This document shows, one piece after another, positions 45,084 through 54,648 of a stretch of 64,000 nt of DNA (position 1 is the stretch's first letter; each line of letters begins with the position of its first letter). The DNA lies in assembly GCA_000421045.1 (NCBI GenBank), contig ATWC01000009.1, positions 34,589 to 98,588 on the forward strand. The letters run 5' to 3'. The translations under genes and the position numbers were made by a program. The notes beneath the pieces were generated by a model. The model made no database searches and was not told the DNA's origin. It saw only the letters and a program-made list of their open reading frames with translations. Source of the stretch: Lachnospiraceae bacterium NK4A179. Lineage in GTDB: Bacteria > Bacillota > Clostridia > Lachnospirales > Lachnospiraceae.

Positions 45084-46397
45084 ATGTGGGCAGAAGAAAG
45101 TGTATTCTACCAGATATATCCTCTGGGATTCTGCGGCGCACCGTTTGAAAACGACGGGGTGCTCGAACACAGGATACTTAAAGTTATAGACTGGATCCCT
45201 CATATAAAGAAACTTGGCTGCAATGCCATATATTTTTCTCCGCTGTTTGAGTCGGATACACACGGCTACAATACAAGGGACTATACAAAGATTGATGTGA
45301 GGCTCGGCACAAATGATGATTTTAAGAAAGTATGCGATGAGCTTCATAAAGAAGGCATAAAGGTAGTTCTGGATGGTGTGTTCAATCACGTTGGACGCGG
45401 CTTCTTTGCTTTTCAGGATGTGCTGAAGAACAGGGAGAATTCACCTTATGTCTCATGGTTTGACAGAATCGCCTTCGATGGGAATTCGTCTTACAATGAC
45501 GGCCTCTGGTACGAAGGCTGGGAAGGTAACTATGATCTTGTGAAACTGAATCTTCATAATGAGGATGTGATACAGCATATTTTTCACGCTGTTGAAGGAT
45601 GGATAAATGATTTTGACATAGACGGTATCAGACTTGATGTTGCATATTGTCTGGACCGTGAGTTCTTAAGAAGACTCAGGGAGTTCACTGATTCAAAGAA
45701 GCAGGATTTCTTCCTTCTGGGAGAGGTACTTCATGGGGAATACGGCAGGATGTTAAATGAAATGCACCTGCATTCTCTTACAAATTATCAGTGTTATAAG
45801 GGAATCTATTCTGCAATTAATTCAGATAATCTCTTTGAGATAGTGCATGGACTTTTAAGGCTCTTCGGACCTGAGGACTGGTGTGTGGCAAGAGGCTCAC
45901 ATCTCCTTTCCTTTGCGGATAATCATGATGTCTCAAGGATCGCGTCAATAATAAAGGATCCTGCGCTTCTTCCTGCAGCGTACGGCATAGTTTTCGGAAT
46001 GCCGGGTATTCCCTGCGTTTATTACGGAAGTGAATGGGGAACAAAGGCGGACAAGTCACAGGGTGATCCCGCACTCAGGCCCTCTTTTGAAAAGCCTGAA
46101 TGGAATGCACTCACGGATACGATAAGGGGCATGGCAGAGGCCAAGAAGTCTTCCAAGGCCCTTAATTATGGCGGATTCAGAAGCATACTGTTAAATAACA
46201 AGCAGTGCATCTGGGAACGTAAATGCGATGATGACCGAGTCCTTATCGCCATCAATATTGATGGCGCACCGTTTACCGCACACTTTGATGCAGGCTGCGG
46301 TATGGCTGATGAGATGATCACCGGCACGAAGCATGATTTCGGCGGAGGCTCAGAGCTTCCCCCTTACAGCGTACAATTCTGGAAAATGGAGAGATAG
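45084..46397 (+). CDS. GH13 alpha-glucosidase/neopullulanase-like enzyme
   Basis: A 437-residue GH13 protein without a signal peptide, so it acts on intracellular maltooligosaccharides or glycogen. The (beta/alpha)8 barrel motifs are clear: DGVFNHVGRG, DGIRLDVA with the nucleophile Asp, LLGEVLHG with the acid/base Glu, and FADNHDVSR with the third acidic residue. There is no large accessory domain. The ATG at 45084 is preferred because GGGAGG is 8 bases upstream; the in-frame ATG at 45051 lacks a site. Substrate is inferred. Confidence 0.87.
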   Translation: MWAEESVFYQIYPLGFCGAPFENDGVLEHRILKVIDWIPHIKKLGCNAIYFSPLFESDTHGYNTRDYTKIDVRLGTNDDFKKVCDELHKEGIKVVLDGVFNHVGRGFFAFQDVLKNRENSPYVSWFDRIAFDGNSSYNDGLWYEGWEGNYDLVKLNLHNEDVIQHIFHAVEGWINDFDIDGIRLDVAYCLDREFLRRLREFTDSKKQDFFLLGEVLHGEYGRMLNEMHLHSLTNYQCYKGIYSAINSDNLFEIVHGLLRLFGPEDWCVARGSHLLSFADNHDVSRIASIIKDPALLPAAYGIVFGMPGIPCVYYGSEWGTKADKSQGDPALRPSFEKPEWNALTDTIRGMAEAKKSSKALNYGGFRSILLNNKQCIWERKCDDDRVLIAINIDGAPFTAHFDAGCGMADEMITGTKHDFGGGSELPPYSVQFWKMER

Positions 46398-46400
46398 AAA

Positions 46401-49073
46401 ATGAAAGAATTATCAAAAACCTATGATCCTAAGGGGATCGAAGACAGGATCTACAAAAACTGGCTCGATAAAAAGTACTTCCATGCTGAAGTAGATCAGA
46501 ATAAGAAACCGTTCACCATCGTTATCCCGCCCCCAAATATCACGGGACAGCTTCACATGGGACATGCTCTCGATGAGACCATGCAGGATATACTCATACG
46601 ATTCAAGCGTATGCAGGGCTACAGTACTCTCTGGCAGCCCGGTACAGACCACGCTTCGATCGCAACAGAGGTCCGCATCACTAATACCCTCAAGGAGCAG
46701 GGTATTGATAAGCTCGATCTTGGACGTGAGAAGTTTCTTGAGCGAGCATGGGAATGGAAGAAGGAATACGGTGGCAGGATCGTAGAGCAGTTAAAGAAGC
46801 TCGGCAGTTCCTGCGACTGGGACAGAGAGCGTTTCACGATGGACGAAGGCTGCAACAAGGCAGTAAATGAAGTCTTCGTAAAGATGTATAACAAGGGATA
46901 TATCTACAAGGGATCCCGTATCATCAACTGGTGTCCCGTCTGCAACACTTCCATCTCAGATGCTGAGGTTGAGTATGAGGAGCAGCACGGACATTTCTGG
47001 CACATCAAATATCCCATCCTTAACGATGACGGGACCGAAAGCGGTGAGTATATCACCTTTGCAACAACACGTCCCGAGACAATGCTCGGTGATACCGCGG
47101 TTGCCGTAAATCCCAAGGATGAAAGATATACATCACTTATCGGCAAATATATGATGCTTCCTCTTATGAACAGGAAGATCCCCATCATTGCCGATGAATA
47201 TGTTGATATGGAATTCGGTACCGGTGTTGTTAAGATAACACCTGCACATGACCCTAACGACTTTGAGGTGGGCAAGCGTCATGATCTGCCTGTCATCAAT
47301 ATCATGAATGATGATGCGACCATCAATGAAAACGGCGGTAAGTATGCCGGAATGGAAAGATATGCCGCAAGAGATGCGATCGTAAAGGACCTTGATGCAC
47401 TGGGGCTCTTGGTTAAGATCGAGGATTATACACATAACGTAGGTACTCATGACAGATGTCATACTACTGTTGAGCCGCTTGTAAAGCAGCAGTGGTTCGT
47501 TAAGATGGATGAGCTTATAAAGCCTGCAAGAAAGGCTGTTGAATCAGGCGAGATAAAGCTTGTTCCCGAAAGCATGACAAAGACCTATTACAACTGGGTT
47601 GATAATATCCGTGACTGGTGTATCTCAAGACAGCTCTGGTGGGGACACAGGATCCCTGCATATTACTGCAGTGAATGCGGTGAGACCATAGTTTCAAAGA
47701 CTGCACCGGAGAAATGCCCTAAGTGCGGAGGTACTCATTTCAAGCAGGATGAGGATACTCTTGATACCTGGTTTTCATCGGCACTGTGGCCGTTCTCTAC
47801 ACTCGGCTGGCCTGAGGAAACACCTGAACTCAAGTACTTTTATCCTACAGATGTGCTTGTAACAGGTTACGATATCATCTTCTTCTGGGTTATCCGTATG
47901 ATCTTCTCGGGATATGAGCAGATGGGAGAGAGACCTTTCAAGACGGTTCTTTTCCATGGTCTTGTACGTGATGATCAGGGAAGAAAGATGAGTAAGTCGC
48001 TCGGCAATGGTATCGATCCTCTTGAAGTTATCGACAAGTACGGAGCCGATGCTCTCAGACTTACGCTGATCACAGGAAATGCGCCCGGAAATGACATGCG
48101 TTTCTACTGGGAAAAGGTAGAGTCTAACCGTAACTTTGCTAATAAGATATGGAATGCATCACGTTTCGTAATGATGAATATGCCGGATACGCCTCTTGCT
48201 AAGCCTTCAAAGGAAGAGCTTGAGCCTGCCGACAGATGGATACTTTCCAAGATAAACGGCCTCATAAAGGAAGTTACCGAGAATATGGAGAAGTATGAGC
48301 TCGGTGTTGCCGTTCAGAAGGTTTATGATTTTATCTGGGATGAGTACTGTGACTGGTACATAGAGATGGTAAAGCCCAGACTCTATGCAAAGGAGAATGA
48401 GACAGATAAGGATAAAGTATCCAGAAATGCCGCTTTATATACACTCAAGGAAGTGCTTATTGATGCATTAAAGCTCCTTCATCCTTATATGCCGTTCATC
48501 ACAGAGGAGATATTTACTACAATACAGGACGAGGAAGATTCCATCATGATCTCTTCATGGCCTGTTACTTCATCAGAAAGAGAGTTTGCAAAAGAGGAGA
48601 AGGAACTTGAGACCATCAAGGAAGCTATCCGTGGCATAAGAAATGTCCGCACACAGATGAATGTTCCTCATTCCAGAAAGGCAGCACTCTTTATAGTAAC
48701 CGAAGATAAGGAGGCAAAGGAGAGCTTTGAGGATAACGGTTATTTCCTTAAGACTCTGGCATTTGCATCTGAGGTTACCGTTCAGTCCGATAAGACAGGC
48801 ATCGCAGATGATGCGGTTGCTGTAATGCTCGCACATGCAGCAGTTTACATGCCTTTCTCTGATCTTGTAGACAAAGAGAAGGAGCTTGCAAGACTTGAGG
48901 GCGAGGTTAAGCGTCTTGAAGGGGAGCTTAAGAGATCCAACGGAATGCTTTCAAATGAGAGATTCCTTTCCAAGGCTCCGGCTGAAAAGATAGCCGAGGA
49001 GAAGGAAAAGCTCGCCAAGTATGAAAAGCTAATGGAGCAGGTTAAGAAGCAGATCGAAGATATAAAGAAATAA
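46401..49073 (+). CDS. valS: Valyl-tRNA synthetase
   Basis: An 890-residue class I synthetase that charges tRNA-Val. HIGH-type motif appears as PPPNITGQLHMGHAL near residue 40, KMSKSLGNG near 530, and ETMLGDTAV in the editing domain. It contains a zinc-ribbon-like CxxC pair (CSECGE, CPKCGG) and a C-terminal coiled coil rich in Lys, Glu and Leu. No T-box leader precedes it, since it follows the GH13 gene by 3 bases. Confidence 0.97.
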   Translation: MKELSKTYDPKGIEDRIYKNWLDKKYFHAEVDQNKKPFTIVIPPPNITGQLHMGHALDETMQDILIRFKRMQGYSTLWQPGTDHASIATEVRITNTLKEQGIDKLDLGREKFLERAWEWKKEYGGRIVEQLKKLGSSCDWDRERFTMDEGCNKAVNEVFVKMYNKGYIYKGSRIINWCPVCNTSISDAEVEYEEQHGHFWHIKYPILNDDGTESGEYITFATTRPETMLGDTAVAVNPKDERYTSLIGKYMMLPLMNRKIPIIADEYVDMEFGTGVVKITPAHDPNDFEVGKRHDLPVINIMNDDATINENGGKYAGMERYAARDAIVKDLDALGLLVKIEDYTHNVGTHDRCHTTVEPLVKQQWFVKMDELIKPARKAVESGEIKLVPESMTKTYYNWVDNIRDWCISRQLWWGHRIPAYYCSECGETIVSKTAPEKCPKCGGTHFKQDEDTLDTWFSSALWPFSTLGWPEETPELKYFYPTDVLVTGYDIIFFWVIRMIFSGYEQMGERPFKTVLFHGLVRDDQGRKMSKSLGNGIDPLEVIDKYGADALRLTLITGNAPGNDMRFYWEKVESNRNFANKIWNASRFVMMNMPDTPLAKPSKEELEPADRWILSKINGLIKEVTENMEKYELGVAVQKVYDFIWDEYCDWYIEMVKPRLYAKENETDKDKVSRNAALYTLKEVLIDALKLLHPYMPFITEEIFTTIQDEEDSIMISSWPVTSSEREFAKEEKELETIKEAIRGIRNVRTQMNVPHSRKAALFIVTEDKEAKESFEDNGYFLKTLAFASEVTVQSDKTGIADDAVAVMLAHAAVYMPFSDLVDKEKELARLEGEVKRLEGELKRSNGMLSNERFLSKAPAEKIAEEKEKLAKYEKLMEQVKKQIEDIKK

Positions 49074-49078
49074 TTTCA

Positions 49079-49107
49079 TTGATTTTTGAACTGCTATAAA
49101 TTATCAT
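49079..49107 (+). promoter_or_regulatory. Possible promoter for the small protein and zinc-ribbon/TPR gene
   Basis: TTGATT (49079-49084), 17-base spacer, TATCAT (49102-49107), 35 bases before the small gene. Confidence 0.5.
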
Positions 49108-49141
49108 ACTAACTGTTATGTCAATCTAAAGTAGGACGATT

Positions 49142-49300
49142 ATGATAATATTCGAAGAAGAACTTAAGAAATTTCATAAAAGTCTTGAGATGTCTGATGC
49201 GGAAAGCGACATTTACGCGCGCCAGGATATGAAGGATGCCGTTGATGTTCTGCTTTCGCTTGCAGACGGAGAAGTTCAGGACGAAAACCTTGATGAGTAG
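49142..49300 (+). CDS. Small acidic protein, 52 residues
   Basis: Encodes 52 residues starting MIIFEEELKKFHKSL and ending in an acidic tail (QDENLDE). It is helical, strongly charged and has no signal or membrane helix. The ATG has AGGA 6 bases upstream, and its stop codon supplies part of the AGGAG that drives the next gene, so coupling is likely. No family is recognised. Confidence 0.65.
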   Translation: MIIFEEELKKFHKSLEMSDAESDIYARQDMKDAVDVLLSLADGEVQDENLDE

Positions 49301-49311
49301 GAGAACTGCCA

Positions 49312-50718
49312 GTGATCTGCTATAACTGCGGCTGTGAACTCACCGAGCTTGATTTTTGCACGAACTGCGGTGCTGATGTAAAGCAGTATAAAAAGATATT
49401 ATATACTGCGGATGCGCTTTATAATGAGGGACTCGAAAGAGCAACTGTAAGAGACCTTTCAGGAGCGGCCAGGGCTCTCAGGGACTGCATACGATTCAAT
49501 AAAAGGCATACTGATGCGAGAAACCTTCTGGGTCTCATTTATTATGAGACGGGAGAGGGCGTTGAAGCGTTGTCTGAATGGGTTGTCAGCCAGAATCTTA
49601 AACCTGACAAGAATGTTGCGAATGAATATATCAGTCTTGTACAGGCCGGCCAGGGAAGGCTTGAAACACTCAAAAACTCAATAAGAAAATATAATAAAGC
49701 CCTGGAACTATGTGAACAGGACAGTCCGGATATGGCTATGATCCAGCTCAAAAAGGTCATCAGCATGAATCCGAATTATGTTAAGGCACGTCAGCTTCTT
49801 GCTCTTCTCTATATACATAAAGAAGAGTGGGAGAGAGCCAGAAAAGAACTGGAAGCTGCTCTCAAGACCGACTGTGGGAATCTTACAAGTCTCCGTTATC
49901 TGAAAGAGATAGAGAGAGTGACCGGGATCGCCACATCTGATAAGAAGGGACGAAGCCGTGTTTCCGGAGATGGTTCTGCTATATATAAAAAGAACGGAAA
50001 TGAGACCATCATACAGCCGGCGCGCATGAAGGAAGGCCCCGGACTCGGAGCTTTTCTGCAGATAGCCATTGGTGTTGTGATAGGTGTATGTGTTTCCTAT
50101 TTCCTGATCTTCCCGACAAGGGTTGCAGCGGTAAGGGAAGAAGCCAATTCCAAGGCGGCTGAATACGGTGAACAGATCGATTCCAAGAATTCCGAGATAG
50201 CGGAGCTTGAATCAAGGATAGGAGAGCTTCAGGCCGATATACAGACCCAGAAGGAAACTATTGATGATTTTTCCGGTGCCGGAGGAGTTATAGACGTAAA
50301 CAACCATCTTATCTCGGCTGCATATGCTTATCTTGATGACGGCCAGGATAATCTGAAGGTTGATGAGTATCTTGCGCTTATCCCTAATGAATATCTGGAG
50401 AATGGGGCATCGGGTGAATTCCTTGATCTTTACCATTATCTCAAGGGCGGCATAGGCAATACTGTGTCCGGAAGCTATTATGACAGCGGGCTTGAAGCTT
50501 ATAATTCCATGGATTATGAGAATGCTATAAAGGATCTTACCAAGGCTTGTCAGTATGATGCAAATAATGACGAAGCGCTGTACTATCTTGCGCTTGCGTA
50601 TTATGACAGCGAGGATATGACAAATGCTTCGGCAAAGTTCAGCGAACTGCTGGAAAAATTTCCTGATAGTGAAGAAGCAGATAAAGCAAGACAGCATCTT
50701 GAGGAAATCAGCGAATAG
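49312..50718 (+). CDS. Zinc-ribbon/TPR membrane protein
   Basis: A 468-residue protein. The N-terminus is a zinc ribbon (CYNCGCEL, CTNCGA), followed by cytoplasmic TPR repeats (about 30-210), a membrane helix (about 245-265), an external coiled coil (EIAELESRIGELQADI), and a second TPR pair at the C-terminus outside the cell. It therefore has TPR arrays on both sides of the membrane and could scaffold envelope complexes. The GTG start at 49312 is set by AGGAG (49299-49303). Confidence 0.75.
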   Translation: MICYNCGCELTELDFCTNCGADVKQYKKILYTADALYNEGLERATVRDLSGAARALRDCIRFNKRHTDARNLLGLIYYETGEGVEALSEWVVSQNLKPDKNVANEYISLVQAGQGRLETLKNSIRKYNKALELCEQDSPDMAMIQLKKVISMNPNYVKARQLLALLYIHKEEWERARKELEAALKTDCGNLTSLRYLKEIERVTGIATSDKKGRSRVSGDGSAIYKKNGNETIIQPARMKEGPGLGAFLQIAIGVVIGVCVSYFLIFPTRVAAVREEANSKAAEYGEQIDSKNSEIAELESRIGELQADIQTQKETIDDFSGAGGVIDVNNHLISAAYAYLDDGQDNLKVDEYLALIPNEYLENGASGEFLDLYHYLKGGIGNTVSGSYYDSGLEAYNSMDYENAIKDLTKACQYDANNDEALYYLALAYYDSEDMTNASAKFSELLEKFPDSEEADKARQHLEEISE

Positions 50719-50759
50719 GTATATTATACAAGAGGTATTTATTTCTTAGGAGGTATATA

Positions 50760-51266
50760 ATGGCTACCATTAAAGTTAAACCGAAACAGGAAGTTGAACC
50801 GAAAGATGTCGCAGGAAGGATAATAGGTGCCCTTTTCCTTATTATGCTTTTAGCCGGCGGATATTATCTGTTTGATATGTTCCGGACAATTGAGATGACA
50901 GACAGTAACATCCAGGGTGAGTGGATAATACCTGCTGATTTTGGCTCATCGGAAACAGAGTGTTGGCAGTTTACTGCAGGCGGGGAGGGTGATAACACAG
51001 GTATCGCTCGTAAATATACAAGAAATATGAGAAATGGTACCAGAACCAATGAGGTTGAGTATGATTACAGCCTTGAGGATTATACAGATGATCAGGGAAA
51101 TGTAAGAAAGCATATACTTGTTACAACAAAGAATGTAAGAATATCAGAGCGTGAGACTTACGAGATAAGAATTACCAGTCTTTCAAAGATCGAAATGTCT
51201 GTTATATTCGTTTATAAGAATGCAACGACAAATGTTACAAGACTGACAAGACCTTCGATCTTCTGA
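50760..51266 (+). CDS. Small single-pass membrane protein of unknown function
   Basis: A 168-residue protein. A charged cytoplasmic N-terminus (about 20 residues) precedes one membrane helix (GRIIGALFLIMLLAGGYYLF), and a beta-rich external domain of about 110 residues follows. No family is recognised. The TAGGAGG site is 4 bases from the ATG. A terminator follows, so it closes the operon with the zinc-ribbon/TPR gene. Confidence 0.65.
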   Translation: MATIKVKPKQEVEPKDVAGRIIGALFLIMLLAGGYYLFDMFRTIEMTDSNIQGEWIIPADFGSSETECWQFTAGGEGDNTGIARKYTRNMRNGTRTNEVEYDYSLEDYTDDQGNVRKHILVTTKNVRISERETYEIRITSLSKIEMSVIFVYKNATTNVTRLTRPSIF

Positions 51267-51280
51267 TAAAACATAAGATT

Positions 51281-51331
51281 TAAGGGGCTTTGCATTAGAT
51301 GATCATATCATCAAATGCGGAGCCCCTTTTT
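51281..51331. terminator. Terminator with long bulged stem
   Basis: AAGGGGC and GCCCCTT flank an inner GCATT/AATGC and GATGAT/TCATC pairing, followed by TTTTTATATT on the plus strand. It ends the preceding gene; the minus-strand azlD ends nearby. Confidence 0.8.
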
Positions 51332-51389
51332 ATATTATATTTCATCCTGAAATCTTACCTGCAAACATAGCTTCAAAACTACATAACAC

Positions 51390-51692
51390 TCACAGTATCA
51401 TTAATTCCGTAATGAAGACTACAACGCAGGAGATGACAGCCACAAGTATCATGCTCATTTTTTTGAATGAAAGTGCAAGTGCCGTGGCAAAGCCTGCAAG
51501 CGCCGAGTAGATGCTCCCGGTAGAATAAACGATGGCCGGAAACGTCATCACTGTAAGTGTTACATATGGCACATAGTAGAGAAACGAGCGCATAGTCTTA
51601 TTCTTTATCTCTTTTCTTAAAAAAGTCATTGGCAGCATTCTTACCAGATATGTGACAATGGCCATGACTGCGATATAAAGCCAGATCTTCAT
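51390..51692 (-). CDS. azlD: AzlD-family branched-chain amino acid exporter subunit
   Basis: A 100-residue protein with about four membrane helices and the family segments YLVRMLPMTFL and YVPYVTLTVMTFPA. With AzlC it forms a two-component exporter for branched-chain amino acids or their analogues. It overlaps azlC by 4 bases (ATGA). Confidence 0.87.
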   Translation of the reverse strand: MKIWLYIAVMAIVTYLVRMLPMTFLRKEIKNKTMRSFLYYVPYVTLTVMTFPAIVYSTGSIYSALAGFATALALSFKKMSMILVAVISCVVVFITELMIL

Positions 51693-52417
51693 GAGGAAGC
51701 CTCCTCCGTATTCTTATTTTCATCCACAGGGAATATGATCGCAAACAAAAGCGATATGCATACAGTAAGGATTATCACTCTGGTGCCCTGTGATATGTCT
51801 TTGATAACAGGCAGCAGTGAAAAGAGCCAGCTTGCAGCCATTGATATTATAACTGCTATACCTACGTGCCTGTCATCCCTTGATGCGGGAATGAATACTG
51901 CGATGAACATGCTGTAGAGAGCAATATTCAAAGCGTTTACGATATTGTCCGGAAGTATGCTGCCTGCAGCAACGCCGGCTGCGGTACCTCCTGCCCAGCC
52001 GGGCAGTGTCAGCAGAAGCGCACCGTAGGTATAGAAAGGCGAGAGCGGGGGCTTGCGTCCCACGGACACACCGAATATCTCATCCGTGATGCCAAAGCTC
52101 ATTGCCATCCTGTGAATGGTAGAGGTTTCGGGAGCTATGCGCTGCGAGAGCGCAAAACTCATGAGTATGTACCTTAGATTGATAATAAGCTGAGAAAGTG
52201 CCAGGGAGATGAAAGATCCGCCTGATGATATTATAGTCAGAGCGGCAAACTCTCCCGCACTTGTGAAATTTGAAAAACTCATTGCGGCTGCCTGCACAAC
52301 GTTCATGCCAGCATCTCTTGCCTGTATGCCGAGGGAAAAGGATACCGCAAAATAGCCGAGGGCTATGGGAAGGCCGTCACGTATGCCTTCGAGTAACTGT
52401 TTAGAATTCTTTTTCAT
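51689..52417 (-). CDS. azlC: AzlC-family branched-chain amino acid exporter subunit
   Basis: A 242-residue protein with several membrane helices and AzlC signatures: GIRDGLPIALGYFAVSFSLG at the start and SNFTSAGEFAAL. It pairs with AzlD. The gene is divergent from the acyltransferase at 52479; no Lrp- or AzlB-type regulator gene is adjacent. Confidence 0.9.
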   Translation of the reverse strand: MKKNSKQLLEGIRDGLPIALGYFAVSFSLGIQARDAGMNVVQAAAMSFSNFTSAGEFAALTIISSGGSFISLALSQLIINLRYILMSFALSQRIAPETSTIHRMAMSFGITDEIFGVSVGRKPPLSPFYTYGALLLTLPGWAGGTAAGVAAGSILPDNIVNALNIALYSMFIAVFIPASRDDRHVGIAVIISMAASWLFSLLPVIKDISQGTRVIILTVCISLLFAIIFPVDENKNTEEASS

Positions 52418-52478
52418 AACCCGTGTATGATATCACAGTTTTGCAAAGCTGTAAAAATCTGCTATCATTTACTGCGTT

Positions 52479-53630
52479 ATGAAAAAGACACGTATCCATT
52501 ATCTTGATATGGCCAAGGCTGTGGCAGCATGTGCCGTCATCACCTGTCACAATACATATGCACCGGAAGGCTTAAGAAGCAGCGCCTGCACTCTTTGTGT
52601 TTCCATGTTCTTTATCATTTCGGGTATGCTTGATGCTCTTTCACACAAAGAAAAAAAGAGCCTTGCCGTGACGGCATCTGACAGGGCAGTCCGCCTGTTT
52701 GTGCCATATGCTTTTTTCTCATTCTTCTATGCACTTATCCTTATCAGGATGAATTATGCAAATAATGCACCGGCAGGTATTTTTACCGGTATGGATGAGT
52801 TTATCTTAAAGACCCTGTCATTAAACGGGGCCTCAGTCCTGTGGTTTATTCCTGCCTTCTTTTTTTCTGAAATGCTGCTTATCCTGCTTCTTAAATTTGC
52901 AGATCGTATCAGCAACGGAAAGGGCAGAGCCGTATATGTGACAAGTGCTTTTGTCATAATTGCGCTGCTTGGGCTTCTTTCATTCTTTTCGTTAGAATTA
53001 AGAAAGTCGCATGAATTCTTTGCGGGAAAGAATTTTATGATGTATCTTGCAGGGACCTTTGTTAGGATACCGTTCTGCACTTTCCTTACGGCTATCGGAT
53101 ATTTTGTAACGGAACTCTGGAAAACTGCGGCAAAGAAGACAGAAAAGAAACTGATAAAAATGGGACCCGCTGCAACGGATAAGCTTACACTTATTATTGA
53201 TGCTGCATTGGGACTGATACTGATCGCAGCTCACTGGGTTGTAGACCATCTTACACCTACATGTGATGTGAGGACCCTTACATTTCAGGATCCTTTGATC
53301 TCACTTGCCTCGATGCTCCTTGGGACTTTTGGTTTCATTCTCGTATTAAAGAGCCTTGAGCCCTTTGCAGAGCGCTTCCCTTTAAACATTCCCGGTTTCT
53401 ACGGCAGACATTCTCTTGAAGTGATGCTTACACATATGGATCTTTATCCTTTGTATTTTGCCGAGGTTATCAGCCTTAAGCTCATACAGTTTGTTCCGTT
53501 TTATCAGGTTTATGTACTTACGTTCATGATCCTTATTGGGGTTCTCATCATAGATATCCCTTATCTTTTTATTCTCGACAGGATCTGTCCTTTTATCATG
53601 GGTAGAAAATACAAGAGAAGATCGCAATAG
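52479..53630 (+). CDS. Acyltransferase 3 family membrane protein
   Basis: A 383-residue polytopic acyltransferase with about ten membrane helices. The N-terminal RIHYLDMAKAVAACAVITCH with its catalytic-type His, and FFIISGMLDALS, fit the family. It probably acylates a surface glycan; the substrate is unknown. It is a second member of the family in the window, only distantly similar to the one at 32.3 kb. A dispersed repeat begins 6 bases after its stop. Confidence 0.82.
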   Translation: MKKTRIHYLDMAKAVAACAVITCHNTYAPEGLRSSACTLCVSMFFIISGMLDALSHKEKKSLAVTASDRAVRLFVPYAFFSFFYALILIRMNYANNAPAGIFTGMDEFILKTLSLNGASVLWFIPAFFFSEMLLILLLKFADRISNGKGRAVYVTSAFVIIALLGLLSFFSLELRKSHEFFAGKNFMMYLAGTFVRIPFCTFLTAIGYFVTELWKTAAKKTEKKLIKMGPAATDKLTLIIDAALGLILIAAHWVVDHLTPTCDVRTLTFQDPLISLASMLLGTFGFILVLKSLEPFAERFPLNIPGFYGRHSLEVMLTHMDLYPLYFAEVISLKLIQFVPFYQVYVLTFMILIGVLIIDIPYLFILDRICPFIMGRKYKRRSQ

Positions 53631-53635
53631 TTTGG

Positions 53636-53709
53636 GGCATTTTCGTAAGAACTGCTTGGCGAACGATCCACTGTCAGGCAAGGCTGCCGGTGGGAGGATG
53701 TCTTAGTGG
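53636..53709 (+). repeat. Dispersed repeat, copy A
   Basis: About 74 bases sharing GGCATTTTCGTAAGAACTGC, TTGGCGAACG, ACTGTCAG and CTGCCGGTG in order with an inverted copy at 63832-63904. A few substitutions and single-base gaps separate them. It is non-coding and lies between the acyltransferase and the ATP synthase promoter. Confidence 0.8.
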
Positions 53710-53731
53710 GATTATTATCCCCCTGTCCGGG

Positions 53732-53761
53732 TTGTTTAACAGGCTTGATGAGTGTTATAAT
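53732..53761 (+). promoter_or_regulatory. Promoter of the ATP synthase operon
   Basis: TTGTTT (53732-53737), 18-base spacer, TATAAT (53756-53761), 38 bases before atpB. Confidence 0.6.
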
Positions 53762-53799
53762 GCTAATGCTGTGTTTAAGCATAAAAGGGGGCGTTACAG

Positions 53800-54648
53800 T
53801 TGGAAAAAAAGAAGACCATACGATTTTTCATTATTACGGGTATTCTGCTCATCATATCTTTAGCAGGCACTATAGCCACATTCCATTCGGAAAAGCATGA
53901 GACCATAAAACTTGCAATGCGTGATGCCGTTTTGCATGACATCAACAAAGTGAGTGTGTTCGGGCTCGTAGAGGTGGATCCCTCGCTGATAGCCGGTTTT
54001 ATAGTAACGGCTTTTCTTCTGCTTTTTGCTTTATTCTTAAGGATATTCATCATACCGAAATTTCAGATCGTTCCGGGGCGTTTTCAGAGTCTTATTGAGC
54101 TCTGGGTCGAGACTTTCAGAGATCTGGCAAAGAGCAATTCACCGCACAGATACAACGTGCTCGGGGCTTATATCTTTGCTGTCGGTTCTTATATCTTTGT
54201 GGGAACAATGTTTGAACTTTTAGGTCTTCAGGTGATAACGACAGAAGGTCATTCCATATCTCTGCCTGCTCCTATCGCAAATATTAACGGTGCCATAGCG
54301 GCAGGGTGTTTCTCATATCTGTTCATAATGTTCGGCGGTATCACATCCAATAAGATAAAGGGCTTGGGAAAGACTCTGAAAGAGTTTTCACTCCCCGTGT
54401 CCATGACTTTCCGACTTTTCGGTGCGCTGCTTTCGGGTATGCTCACAACAGAGCTTGTATATTATTACATCACATTGAGCTTTGTGCTTCCTGTAGTAGT
54501 AGGCGTGCTTTTTACAGTGCTTCATGCATTGATACAGGCATACGTACTCACGATGCTTACAAGTGTATATTTTGGTGAAGTCACGGAACCGATCATAAAG
54601 AAGAAAAAGAAAAAAAATACACCGGAGGAGAAAGAAAATGAGGCTTAA
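53800..54648 (+). CDS. atpB: ATP synthase F0 subunit a
   Basis: A 282-residue membrane protein with about six helices. SMTFRLFGALLSGML carries the essential arginine of the channel subunit. A short basic/charged C-terminal tail (KKKKKKNTPEEKENEA) is present. The TTG start is set by AAGGGGG 8 bases upstream. It is the first gene of the operon and overlaps atpE by 11 bases. No atpI gene precedes it. Confidence 0.93.
   Translation: MEKKKTIRFFIITGILLIISLAGTIATFHSEKHETIKLAMRDAVLHDINKVSVFGLVEVDPSLIAGFIVTAFLLLFALFLRIFIIPKFQIVPGRFQSLIELWVETFRDLAKSNSPHRYNVLGAYIFAVGSYIFVGTMFELLGLQVITTEGHSISLPAPIANINGAIAAGCFSYLFIMFGGITSNKIKGLGKTLKEFSLPVSMTFRLFGALLSGMLTTELVYYYITLSFVLPVVVGVLFTVLHALIQAYVLTMLTSVYFGEVTEPIIKKKKKKNTPEEKENEA

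Noticed and set aside
46380..46401. T-box leader for valS
   Set aside because: valS starts 3 bases after the preceding gene, leaving no room.
53636..53709. tRNA or rRNA fragment at the dispersed repeat
   Set aside because: No cloverleaf fold or T-arm consensus could be drawn.
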